Assembly: GCA_046712825.1 (NCBI GenBank)
Contig: JBKKCR010000007.1
Coordinates: forward strand, 1 to 15,945
DNA length: 15,945 nt
DNA from: DATFGK01 sp046712825
GTDB lineage: Bacteria > Actinomycetota > AC-67
Direction: 5' to 3'
The notes beneath the pieces were generated by a model. It saw only the letters and a list, made by a program, of their open reading frames with translations, was not told where the DNA came from and did not search any database. Below are positions 1 to 7,466 of this stretch, one piece after another (position 1 is the stretch's first letter; every line of letters starts with the position of its first letter). The translations under genes and the position numbers were made by a program.

Positions 1-796
1 GGTAGGACTCGAGCACGCGCGGGTCGGCGGCCACCTCGTCCGGGGTGCCCTCCGCGATGATCTTCCCGAAGTCGAGCGCGTACACGCGCTCCGAGACGCC
101 GAACAGTAAGCCCATGTCGTGCTCGATAAGGAAGATCGCGCAGCCGGTCTCGTCGCGGATGCGCTTGAGCATCGGGCCGAGCGCCTCGACCTCCTTCTGC
201 TGGATGCCGGTGGCCGGCTCATCGAGCAGAAGCACGCTGGGTCGGAGCGAGAGCACCGACGCCAGCTCGAGGAAGCGGAGCGTTCCGTACGACAGCTCCC
301 ACGGATATCGCTTGCGCCATGGTCCCAGGTTGATTACTCCGAGCATCTGTTCGACGAGGGCACGGGCCGCGACCTCGTCGCGGCGCCAGGACGGCAGACG
401 GAGCATCGCCGCGATGGGACCGGCGCTGAGGTGCCGGTGCTGCGCGACCCGAAGGTTCTCCTCGACGGTGAGCCCGCGGAACAGGCGCTGATGCTGGAAC
501 GTGCGCCCCAGCCCGAGCGCAACGCGCTCGTAGGGGAACAGGTCCTGCACCGCTCGGCCGCCGAGAACGACACGCCCCGCGTCGGGCTTGATGAATCCGG
601 ATATCGCGTTGAACAGCGTCGTCTTGCCGGCGCCGTTGGGCCCGAGGAGGCCGACGATCTCGCCCGGCTCGATGGCGATCTCTACGCCGTCGAGGGCGGT
701 GATGCCGCCGAATCGAACCACGAGCCCCTCGGTCGCGAGGATCGGGCCGGCTGCGTCTCCGGCGCTCGCGCGCATGGATTCCTCGGTGGCGGTCAC
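1..796 (-). CDS. livG: Liv-type ABC transporter ATP-binding protein LivG (3' end cut by window edge)
   Basis: This is the cytoplasmic ATPase that powers the importer encoded by the upstream genes. Counting from the GTG at 796, 265 residues are visible: Walker A GPNGAGKTT at about 52-60, Q-loop near 101, signature LSYGTLRFLELA at about 168-179, Walker B VLLLDEPATGI at about 188-198 and the H-loop IEHDM at 224-228. The insert between Walker A and the signature is typical of LivG. The visible end (VLESY) matches the usual family end, so only a few residues are missing beyond position 1. There are three in-frame starts: GTG 805, which overlaps the livM stop as GTGA; GTG 796, with GGAG eight bases upstream; and ATG 775. 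I prefer 796, but translational coupling from 805 is equally possible. The partner ATPase LivF is not in view and may lie beyond the left edge. Confidence 0.93.
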   Translation of the reverse strand, partial: MTATEESMRASAGDAAGPILATEGLVVRFGGITALDGVEIAIEPGEIVGLLGPNGAGKTTLFNAISGFIKPDAGRVVLGGRAVQDLFPYERVALGLGRTFQHQRLFRGLTVEENLRVAQHRHLSAGPIAAMLRLPSWRRDEVAARALVEQMLGVINLGPWRKRYPWELSYGTLRFLELASVLSLRPSVLLLDEPATGIQQKEVEALGPMLKRIRDETGCAIFLIEHDMGLLFGVSERVYALDFGKIIAEGTPDEVAADPRVLESY

Positions 797-801
797 GGCG
801 G

Positions 802-1926
802 TCACTCCGATCCGAAGACGAGGATGACGACGATGATCGCGACCTGCATGCCGAATCCGATCACGGTGAGCGGGATGTTGCGCGAAGGGTTCTCGCGGAT
901 CCGCTCGGCTTGGATCTTCACCACTTGGACGATGCCGCCGGGCCGCAGGAGGAGGAACGCGACCAGCACGAGCGCCGCGTAGACGCCGACGTAGGCGAAC
1001 ACGCGCTCGGCTCCTTGGAAGACCACAGTCTGCGTGATGAGAGCCGTCGCGCCGAGGAACGCTCCGAATGCCGAGTCGATGCCGCCGATCACCGCCCAGA
1101 TGACGAGGAGCAGCGACGAGAGCTCGACGAAGGGCGACTGGAACGGGCCCGGGGCCGCGGTCCCGAGCAGTGTGATGTAGAACGCGCCGCCGACACCGGC
1201 GATCATCCCGCCGATGACGAGGGCGGTGAGCTTCGCCTTCGTCGCGTTGATCCCGAGCGCTTGGGCTTCGCGCTCGTTGTCGCGAACGGCGAGCATCGCA
1301 CGCCCGGCGCGCGAGTTCTTGAGGCCGTGCACCGCCCACACCATCAGCAGCGCCGTGCCGATCGAGAGAACGTAGAACCCGAAGTCGCTCGAGAAGCTGA
1401 GAGAGCCGATCGTCGGACGGTCGACTTCGTGTCCGGCTTGCCCGCCGGTGAACGCATCCCATTTGAACAGCGTCTCGCCGAGCGCGTTACCGAACGTCAG
1501 CGTGGCGATCGCGAGATACAAGCCTTTGAGCCGCACCGAAGCCGCGCCGACCATCACGCTGATCGGAACCGTCGCGATCGCCGCGATGGGTACCGCGAGC
1601 CAGAACGGCCACCCCCAAACGGTGGCCGCGACACCGGTGGTGAAGGCGCCGATCCCGACGAAGGTGAACGGCATCAGTGAGATCATCCCCGCGTAACCGG
1701 TCACGACGACGATCGACAGCTCGAGCATGGCCCAGACCGCCACGTACGCGGCGATGTAGAGGCCGAATGACCCGAATGCGAGCGGGAGGAACCCGAGCGC
1801 AAGGAGCGTGGCCCCCGCGAGAGCCTGCAGCCGCGTCACACGCGGCATCCGTAGGGCGAACGCGGCCGGCTCGGAGCCGGCCTCGGCGAGCGCCGATTCG
1901 GTGGGCGCGGCGAGGATACCTTTCAC
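802..1926 (-). CDS. livM: Liv-type ABC transporter permease LivM
   Basis: This 374-residue inner-membrane permease forms the translocation channel with LivH. About the first 35 residues are a soluble N-terminal tail. A hydrophobic multi-helix LivM domain follows, with the family signature TGYAGMISL and the ATPase-contacting loop GRAMLAVRDNEREAQALGI. The open frame continues far upstream of 1926, but that part is only the reverse reading of livH. The true start is the GTG at 1926, which overlaps the livH stop as GTGA and has AGGAGG about ten bases upstream. Most LivM proteins end soon after the LLLRPGG motif. This one continues about 43 residues and adds one more predicted membrane helix (about 352-371). 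Only the transporter family can be assigned; the substrate cannot. Confidence 0.93.
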   Translation of the reverse strand: MKGILAAPTESALAEAGSEPAAFALRMPRVTRLQALAGATLLALGFLPLAFGSFGLYIAAYVAVWAMLELSIVVVTGYAGMISLMPFTFVGIGAFTTGVAATVWGWPFWLAVPIAAIATVPISVMVGAASVRLKGLYLAIATLTFGNALGETLFKWDAFTGGQAGHEVDRPTIGSLSFSSDFGFYVLSIGTALLMVWAVHGLKNSRAGRAMLAVRDNEREAQALGINATKAKLTALVIGGMIAGVGGAFYITLLGTAAPGPFQSPFVELSSLLLVIWAVIGGIDSAFGAFLGATALITQTVVFQGAERVFAYVGVYAALVLVAFLLLRPGGIVQVVKIQAERIRENPSRNIPLTVIGFGMQVAIIVVILVFGSE

Positions 1927-2852
1927 GCCTCGAGGGCCTCCTGTTCGGCCCGAACCACGAAGAAGCGCTCCGTGTGCGCGAGCAACAACACGACGATGAG
2001 GATCGCGGCGACAACAGACCGCCGCGTGCTCCACCACGTGGGGGCAAGGATCATCATCTCCTGCGCGACCCCGAACACGAATCCGCCGACGACCGCCAGC
2101 GGCAGGTTGACGAGCCCACCGACGAGCGCCGCCCCGAACGCGGGGATCAAGAAGTTGCCGAACGGCGTCGTCTCGACCACCGTGATGATCCCGCCTCGCG
2201 CGCCGGCGGTGAACGGGATGATCAGCAGGAGCGCCAGGCCGGCCAAGGCAGACCCGATCGCCCACGCGATCATCGAGTAGCGATGCTCGTCGATCCCGGC
2301 GAGCGAGGCCGCTTCGCGGTTCTGCGCGACGGCGCGAAGCGCGCGGCCCGTCCGTGAATAGCGGAACCAGGGCAGGAAGGCCATCGCGATCACGATCGCC
2401 GAGGCCGCGGCGACGATCTGCGTCGAGAAGATCGCCGCGTTGCCGACGTGCACACGGGCTACCGGCAGCCACGGCTCGACGATGGTCGTCGCCTCGAAAC
2501 CCAACAGCATCTGCGCGACGACGGCAGCGAATTGCGCGACCCCCAGCGCGATCAGGATCAGCACGACCTGGTTCGTGCGCTTCACGTGCCGGAACACGGC
2601 CTGATACGCACCCGCCCCGGCGGCGCCGCTGAACGCCACCGCGAGGATCGCGGCCAGCACCGGCGACATGCCGGCTTTCGACGTCAGCAGGAAGTAGGCC
2701 ACGAGCCCGAACAAGCCGATCCCCCAGTGTGCGAAGTTCGTCACGCCGGTGGTCCGGTAGATGAGGACCAGCCCGAGAGCGAGGAGCGCGTACACGGCGC
2801 CCCGCGCGAGGCCGAAGGAAGTGACCTCGATCACGGGGGCGGCGAGGATCAC
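1923..2852 (-). CDS. livH: Liv-type ABC transporter permease LivH
   Basis: This 309-residue inner-membrane permease partners LivM. The N-terminal region (LARGAVYALLALGLVLIYRT, then GVTNFAHW) is the classic LivH opening, and about eight hydrophobic segments follow. The ATPase-docking loop is GRALRAVAQNREAASLAGID. The gene starts at a GTG at 2852, with GAAGGG about eight bases upstream lying in the end of the preceding gene, whose stop is only four bases away. The stop overlaps the livM start. The C-terminus has a last helix and a short charged tail. This is a confident family call with unknown substrate: Liv/HAAT systems carry amino acids but also urea, amides and other small organics. Confidence 0.94.
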   Translation of the reverse strand: MILAAPVIEVTSFGLARGAVYALLALGLVLIYRTTGVTNFAHWGIGLFGLVAYFLLTSKAGMSPVLAAILAVAFSGAAGAGAYQAVFRHVKRTNQVVLILIALGVAQFAAVVAQMLLGFEATTIVEPWLPVARVHVGNAAIFSTQIVAAASAIVIAMAFLPWFRYSRTGRALRAVAQNREAASLAGIDEHRYSMIAWAIGSALAGLALLLIIPFTAGARGGIITVVETTPFGNFLIPAFGAALVGGLVNLPLAVVGGFVFGVAQEMMILAPTWWSTRRSVVAAILIVVLLLAHTERFFVVRAEQEALEA

Positions 2853-2856
2853 CCGT

Positions 2857-4407
2857 TCAGCCCTTCAAGAACGCCCGGTAAGCCCAGCCGAAGGCCGGGA
2901 ACGGCGGGTAGCGAGACAACGCGCGCGCCCAGGCGAATCGCGTGGTCCACCGCCCGATGATCATGAGGAACCCCAGGAAGCCCATCGCGACGATCACCGC
3001 CGCCGGCCACGGGCTGCCGGCCAGCGACCGAACCTCGAAGCGCGGCAGGGCGACCGGCTGCGAAGCGGCCGGCGGGATGATGGAGGGGCCGATCAGGGGC
3101 GGCGCGATCGAAGGCGGCACGAACGACGGGATCGGCGGGAGTGGGATCGCGGGCAGCTCCGGCAGGAAGCTCGAGGCCGGGACGCGCCCGACGCCGGCAT
3201 CGAGGATCGCCCCGGCGACGTAGATGACCTGATCCGACTTAAGCTTGCCGCCGAGGGTAAGGGTGCACGGCGGGTCGGTCGTTCCTAGGCCTTCGCAGAG
3301 CTGGGTTCGGATGGTGTCGAGCTGCTCGTAATCCTGGATGGGATCCTCGGGTATCGGGAGCGAGTCGAGGCCGGTGTTACTTGCGGCGAGGAATACCCCG
3401 GGAGCGCGGATCGTCACCCGGTGACCCTTGTCCGCGACCTGCACGACGGGGCGGATGACGCCGAGGAACGCTTCCCCGCCGAGCGGAATGATCTGCCCCG
3501 CGTCGAGCGATGGGACTTTCGTGCCGACTATGGTGAGCCCGAGCGCCTCGGTCTTCGCGATCGCGACGAGCCCCTTCTCAGTCCCGTCCGACGAGAAGGA
3601 GATCACCGAACGTACGGCGTCGATGATGACCGCGCCATCCGCGAGATTCGCTCCACGCACCGTCGAGGTGAGGACCCCGTGGATGCGCCCGCCCGCCTCC
3701 CATAGCTTCACGATCGAGATGCCTTCCTTCGAACCGCCGGGGGCCTCCGCCTCCATGGTCGTGAAGGCCGACATGTTGTAGGTGGACGTGTCGTTCGCTC
3801 GGGAGAGCATGTGTGCGCTGAAGGGGCCGTCGTACATGCTGGTTTCGGAGAAGGCGTCCACGACGGCACAGCGTTCCTCGTAGTTGTTGCGGTTTCCGAC
3901 GAACGCGTCGCTCTCGACGTGCGCCTCGGTCTCGCGGCGGCCGCTGTTGTCGACGTAGTACATCGAGGCGAAGCCGCCCGACTCTGGAGTCGATGCCATG
4001 TGACCCGACGCCAAGCCGTGTACGACCGTCACCGGGTTTCCCCTCGGCCATTCGCTCGCCGCACCCATACCGCCGTCGTCGGTCACCCCACCCTCTGCGT
4101 CCTCGGGCTTCGGCGTCTCGGGCGCTTCTTTGGTACGTCCGAGCGCAACGTCTTGCGGGCACGAGTTTGGGGTTTGGTTGTAACGCGCCCGATCGCAACC
4201 GTAGTTCTCATCGTCCGCGGCGACGCACGGGAAATACTTCTCGGTCACGAAGGTCGACTGCGGGTAGTGGATCTGCCACAGCGACGCGCGCGCTTCCTTG
4301 ATGGAATACGTGAGGACCGTTTTCTCCTCCGCCATCGCCGGCGAAGACGCGAGAGCGGCGAAGATCATTCCGAGAACGGCGACCGAGAGGACTCTCCGAT
4401 GCTTCAT
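2857..4407 (-). CDS. Exported, C-terminally membrane-anchored protein of unknown function inside the liv operon
   Basis: I do not recognise the family of this 516-residue protein. It has a clear signal peptide (MKHRR, then a hydrophobic stretch ending SSPAMA, with predicted cleavage after residue 26). A large extracytoplasmic region of about 390 residues is rich in Gly, Ser, Thr and acidic residues and contains six Cys (61, 71, 83, 180, 371 and 381), which probably pair as disulfides. A Pro-rich, stalk-like stretch spans about 415-447. One membrane helix (about 467-485) and a basic cytoplasmic tail end the protein. The layout looks like a surface protein held on a stalk. The gene starts at ATG 4407, with GGAG ten bases upstream and only four bases after the binding-protein stop, and ends four bases before livH. 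It is therefore very probably co-expressed with the transporter and could help capture its ligand or act beside it; that role is inference. Confidence 0.85.
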   Translation of the reverse strand: MKHRRVLSVAVLGMIFAALASSPAMAEEKTVLTYSIKEARASLWQIHYPQSTFVTEKYFPCVAADDENYGCDRARYNQTPNSCPQDVALGRTKEAPETPKPEDAEGGVTDDGGMGAASEWPRGNPVTVVHGLASGHMASTPESGGFASMYYVDNSGRRETEAHVESDAFVGNRNNYEERCAVVDAFSETSMYDGPFSAHMLSRANDTSTYNMSAFTTMEAEAPGGSKEGISIVKLWEAGGRIHGVLTSTVRGANLADGAVIIDAVRSVISFSSDGTEKGLVAIAKTEALGLTIVGTKVPSLDAGQIIPLGGEAFLGVIRPVVQVADKGHRVTIRAPGVFLAASNTGLDSLPIPEDPIQDYEQLDTIRTQLCEGLGTTDPPCTLTLGGKLKSDQVIYVAGAILDAGVGRVPASSFLPELPAIPLPPIPSFVPPSIAPPLIGPSIIPPAASQPVALPRFEVRSLAGSPWPAAVIVAMGFLGFLMIIGRWTTRFAWARALSRYPPFPAFGWAYRAFLKG

Positions 4408-4411
4408 GCGA

Positions 4412-5866
4412 TCACGTCTCCGTCAGGCTGCCCGGCACTTTCACGTCGGACAGCGTCACGAAACCATTCGTTCGGTCGTCGAAGCTCTCCCCCGTGAAGT
4501 TGATCAGCCAGATCGCCTTCCCACCGAAATGATCGTTCGGACCGGTCGTGAGGATCGGTCCGATGCCGGCGTCCCAGTTCTTCAGATTTCCGACCGTGCG
4601 GATCAGTCCCTCGCGAGAAAGGTTGGGACCGGTCATCCCCAGCCACAACCCGAGCCCCAGCGTGATCGCGATGGGTCCGTAGGTTAAGACGTCCTCCGGC
4701 TCGTTCGGCAGGTACTTCTCCCGCATGTCGCGGAGCGTCTGCGCGGCGGGGAGATTGGACCACGGGATGCACGGCAGCGCTTGGCAGTCGGTGATCATCC
4801 CCGTGCACGCCGGCCCGCAGACGTCCGCGAGCGTCTGCACCCAGCACGTCGCGCACGACCACTGAACACCCGACTCCTGCATGCTCCAGCCCGCGTTCTC
4901 CGCGGAGATGGCCGCGAACACGCCGGTGACCGCGTCCAGCGCGATGACGGCGTCGGGCTCAGGGTTTTCGTCGATGCCCTCGTAGCAGTTCCGGACCTGC
5001 TGGACCTCGGACTGAAGGCCGCCGGGCGCCTCTTGACTCTTCTTGTACGCGATGCATTTCTCGGGCAACTCCCGGCCGGTGATGTGCTTGTAGATCTGCT
5101 TCACCACGCGGACCTGGTTGTTGATGAGCGACGGGTCCGAGAAGACGGCCAGCCGCTTCCGGCCGAGCGTGTTCATCAGATACCCGGTGTGGATCGCGGC
5201 CACCTTCAGCAGATCGGTGCCCGGCGAATAGTTGTAGGTGTCGAGACTGGGGTAGCGCATCTCGGAGAAGTAGCACCAGATCCCCGGCACCTTCTTGCTG
5301 TTCTGGTACTTCGTCGCCGGTCCCATCAGGTTCGACTGGAGGTAGCAGTCGCGCACGAGGAATGCGCGCTCGACGTCGATGAGTCGGCGCATCGCGGCCG
5401 CGGCCTCGTCCTGATCGTTGCGGTTGAGCGACAGAACCTTGAGCTCGACCGTTCGGCCCCAGATGCCGGGTCGCGTCGGGCAGCTCCAGTCGAACCCTCC
5501 CGGCACGCTCTTGATCGTGTTCAGGTAGTTGACGGCGACGCGCATCACGCGCGCGGTCTGCTCGCCGAGAGGCCTGAGCGCGCCCGACAGCGGGATGATC
5601 GTTCCCCACTTGATGGAATTCGCCGTGAACCCGTGCGACGGGTTCGAGTTGGTCCCGCAACGCGACGCAGGGTCCGAACCCACGACACCCGGCACTTGGT
5701 CGTCGAGGTTGACGTCTCCCTGACTTCCGCCGGTCAGCTGTGTCGCGCGAGCGCCCGGCTCGATCGACGGCGCGGCCGCGGGCTCTATCTTGCGCGCGAG
5801 CACGGTCGTCCCGCACGCGGTCAGCGCGAGCGCGAGGGCGAGGGCGTTCACCAGCCAGCGCCTCAT
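4412..5866 (-). CDS. Cysteine-rich lipoprotein substrate-binding protein of the Liv ABC importer
   Basis: This 484-residue periplasmic-binding-fold (LivK/Peripla_BP_6-like) protein should capture the ligand outside the membrane. The N-terminus has a lipoprotein signal with lipobox L15-T16-A17-C18. The mature part shows family landmarks: IKWGTIIPLSGALRPLGEQ at about 85-103 and repeated alpha/beta segments. It has 13 Cys, 12 of them after the lipobox, and six of these fall in residues 338-366 (spacing CX2CX8CX3CX6CX4C), which is unusual for the fold. The mature protein is also longer than typical LivK (roughly 350 residues). ATG 5866 overlaps the stop of the preceding gene as ATGA. The frame is open further upstream, but that part is only the reverse reading of the neighbour. 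The ligand is unknown. Confidence 0.88.
   Translation of the reverse strand: MRRWLVNALALALALTACGTTVLARKIEPAAAPSIEPGARATQLTGGSQGDVNLDDQVPGVVGSDPASRCGTNSNPSHGFTANSIKWGTIIPLSGALRPLGEQTARVMRVAVNYLNTIKSVPGGFDWSCPTRPGIWGRTVELKVLSLNRNDQDEAAAAMRRLIDVERAFLVRDCYLQSNLMGPATKYQNSKKVPGIWCYFSEMRYPSLDTYNYSPGTDLLKVAAIHTGYLMNTLGRKRLAVFSDPSLINNQVRVVKQIYKHITGRELPEKCIAYKKSQEAPGGLQSEVQQVRNCYEGIDENPEPDAVIALDAVTGVFAAISAENAGWSMQESGVQWSCATCWVQTLADVCGPACTGMITDCQALPCIPWSNLPAAQTLRDMREKYLPNEPEDVLTYGPIAITLGLGLWLGMTGPNLSREGLIRTVGNLKNWDAGIGPILTTGPNDHFGGKAIWLINFTGESFDDRTNGFVTLSDVKVPGSLTET
4769..4855 (-). other. Six-cysteine cluster within the Liv binding protein
   Basis: Residues 338-366 of the binding protein hold six Cys with spacing CX2CX8CX3CX6CX4C, flanked by Trp residues. 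The segment lies in the second half of the binding fold. It could be a disulfide-knotted loop or a metal or ligand site; the sequence alone does not tell which. Confidence 0.75.
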
Positions 5867-6420
5867 GCGGACAACCCCTTGCGAAGATCGAGCGAGCGAA
5901 GTGTGGCGACGAGGAGCACGAACGCCGCAACGATCGCCGCAGCGAGGAGCAGCCACGCCCCCCAGCCCAGCCCGGCGTGATAGCCGGCGAAGTCGGGCTG
6001 ACGCTGGGCAGCCGCGGCCAGCTCGGCGGCTCGGCGGTCGAAGAAGTCGAGCCGTACGCCGGCGAGGATCCCGAAGGCGAGGGCAATACCGGCGGCCCCG
6101 AGCTTCAGAACCTTTCTCCGGCCGAGCCACACGATCGCGGAGAGTCCGAGCAACACGGCAAGCACGGCGAGTACCCAGCCCGTCACGTCGTTGTGCCCCA
6201 TGACGACGCCGACCTGCCGCGGCTCGTCGCGTGCCGTCGCGACGGCGCTGGCACGCACGCCGGCGCCGAGCGCTCCGAGCACGCCGAAGGCGCCCGCGAT
6301 CAAGCTGAGAACGGCCGGCACCCGGGCGGGGAAAGTGCTGTACTCGGTCCCCGCCGCCTGATCTGCCCTCACCCGTTCCCGGCCTGCGAGTCCTGGACCC
6401 GCTGTCGTGACGTCGGCCAC
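5863..6420 (-). CDS. Four-helix membrane protein, first gene of the liv operon, unknown function
   Basis: This 185-residue protein has no family I recognise. Four hydrophobic segments at about 34-54, 79-98, 104-122 and 151-172 predict a four-pass membrane protein. The first ~30 residues are hydrophilic, and a ~28-residue polar loop separates helices 3 and 4. The start is a GTG at 6420 with a strong GGGAGG five bases upstream, in the 148-base gap that must carry the operon promoter. Its stop overlaps the binding-protein start as ATGA, so translation of the two is probably coupled. Being first in the operon, it may be a membrane accessory of the transporter, but nothing in its sequence shows a mechanism. 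Small four-helix actinobacterial membrane proteins such as the Trp-operon-associated type look broadly similar. Confidence 0.8.
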   Translation of the reverse strand: MADVTTAGPGLAGRERVRADQAAGTEYSTFPARVPAVLSLIAGAFGVLGALGAGVRASAVATARDEPRQVGVVMGHNDVTGWVLAVLAVLLGLSAIVWLGRRKVLKLGAAGIALAFGILAGVRLDFFDRRAAELAAAAQRQPDFAGYHAGLGWGAWLLLAAAIVAAFVLLVATLRSLDLRKGLSA

Positions 6421-6568
6421 GGAAACCTCCCTATTCGGAGTTCCGCCTTGTGCCGCCCAAACCCTGCCGGCGGAGACCGATTTCGCCGCTTCGGCCTCGC
6501 TTCAGAGGGTTTCTACCATTCATCCCGTGGCCTAATCCAGGCTGGGTCGCTTGCTTGGCTCGCTCACG
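6421..6568. other. 148-base intergenic gap, upstream of the liv operon
   Basis: This gap lies after the coiled-coil protein gene and before the first gene of the liv operon, both on the minus strand. It should contain the liv promoter. The only clear element is the GGGAGG ribosome binding site next to 6420. A TAGAAA on the minus strand near 6512-6517 is a weak -10 candidate with no convincing -35. I see no operator, riboswitch or U-tract terminator. Confidence 0.5.
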
Positions 6569-7411
6569 TCAACGCTTGGAGCGGCGGAGCTTGTCGAACC
6601 GGGCTTCCGCGCGATCGGCTTCGCGCCGGGCCTCGGTCGCCTCCCGGCGGGCGGTCGTCGCGGCCGCTTTCGCGTCGGCAGCCGCGCGGGCGGCGGCATC
6701 GGCTCTCTTGCGCGCCTGGACGGCTTCGTCGTCGGCCCGCCGCATCGCCTTCTCGAGCCGCACGGCTTCGGCGTCCGCGCGTTCGGCCTCACGCGTGGCT
6801 CGGACGGATGCACGTTCCGATTCGAGGACCTTTTTGGAGGTTGGGCCGGGCGCCGGTTTGGCCGCCGGCGCGGGACGCGACGGCTTCGAAGAGCCTTTCA
6901 CCCGCGGAGACGACGAAGCCGGCGCGGTCAGGTCCCCGAAGCCGGTACGCCGCATCTCTTGCGAGATCAGGCCACGACGCAACAGCGTCCGGCCGGTCGG
7001 ATCGGCGGCCGCCGCGTACAGCGTGCCGGAGATCCGGTCCAGGGTTCCGCGGTTCGCGCCCAGTCCACTTTCTTTCAGCAGCCATTCCGCCGCTTTCATG
7101 AGCTCTCCGACGGCCTCGCGTTCGGCGAGCGTCGCTTCCCAAAGGTCGCCGGCGGACGCTCCTTGGAGGAGCTCGTGTTGCGCCCGTCGCAACTGGTCGC
7201 TCGCTGCGATGAGCACCTCGATCTGCTTCGGATATCGTCGCGCCAGCTGGTTCGCGGCCCACGCCGGCGCCGTCGGCTTGCGGAGCGCCTTGACGCGGGC
7301 AGACTCGGCAGCGTCCCCGGCGGTCTTCAACCGCGCGGCGAGCGCGTCCCGCGCCGGTGTGAACTGGTCGAGCGGGATCGCGTAGAGGCGATCGACTTCC
7401 TGCTCTTCCAT
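6569..7411 (-). CDS. Actinobacterial coiled-coil protein of unknown function
   Basis: This 280-residue soluble protein has no signal peptide or membrane segment. The N-terminal ~155 residues are a helical domain opening LYAIPLDQFTPARDALAARL, followed by ALRKPTAPAWAANQLAR. I recognise this as a pattern shared by uncharacterised actinobacterial proteins. Residues about 160-190 are a Pro/Ala/Ser/Lys linker. The last ~90 residues are a highly charged Ala/Arg/Glu helix, almost certainly a coiled coil, which may mediate oligomerisation or nucleic-acid contact. ATG 7411 has no Shine-Dalgarno, but a TATCAT lies seven bases upstream, so the transcript may be leaderless and independent of metF. Function is unknown. 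Confidence 0.8.
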   Translation of the reverse strand: MEEQEVDRLYAIPLDQFTPARDALAARLKTAGDAAESARVKALRKPTAPAWAANQLARRYPKQIEVLIAASDQLRRAQHELLQGASAGDLWEATLAEREAVGELMKAAEWLLKESGLGANRGTLDRISGTLYAAAADPTGRTLLRRGLISQEMRRTGFGDLTAPASSSPRVKGSSKPSRPAPAAKPAPGPTSKKVLESERASVRATREAERADAEAVRLEKAMRRADDEAVQARKRADAAARAAADAKAAATTARREATEARREADRAEARFDKLRRSKR

Positions 7412-7418
7412 GAACGCG

Positions 7419-7424
7419 ATGATA
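7419..7424 (-). promoter_or_regulatory. Candidate -10 box (TATCAT) of a leaderless promoter
   Basis: TATCAT on the minus strand ends seven bases before ATG 7411. No Shine-Dalgarno is present. This distance places transcription start at or next to the start codon. No clear -35 is visible. Confidence 0.5.
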
Positions 7425-7466
7425 AGCCGCGAACCGGGGATGCCCGTGCGTTGTAGGAGCAGTCGG

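Noticed and set aside
1927..2472. A reading frame that extends LivM upstream to 2472 (556 residues in total)
   Set aside because: The extension is Arg/Gly-rich with no helices and overlaps livH entirely. The GTGA overlap and AGGAGG at 1926 give a normal start.
5740..7101. Long plus-strand frame of 453 residues
   Set aside because: It is Arg/Ser/Pro-rich low-complexity, lies opposite three better-supported minus-strand genes and has no recognisable motif. Such antisense frames are expected at this GC.
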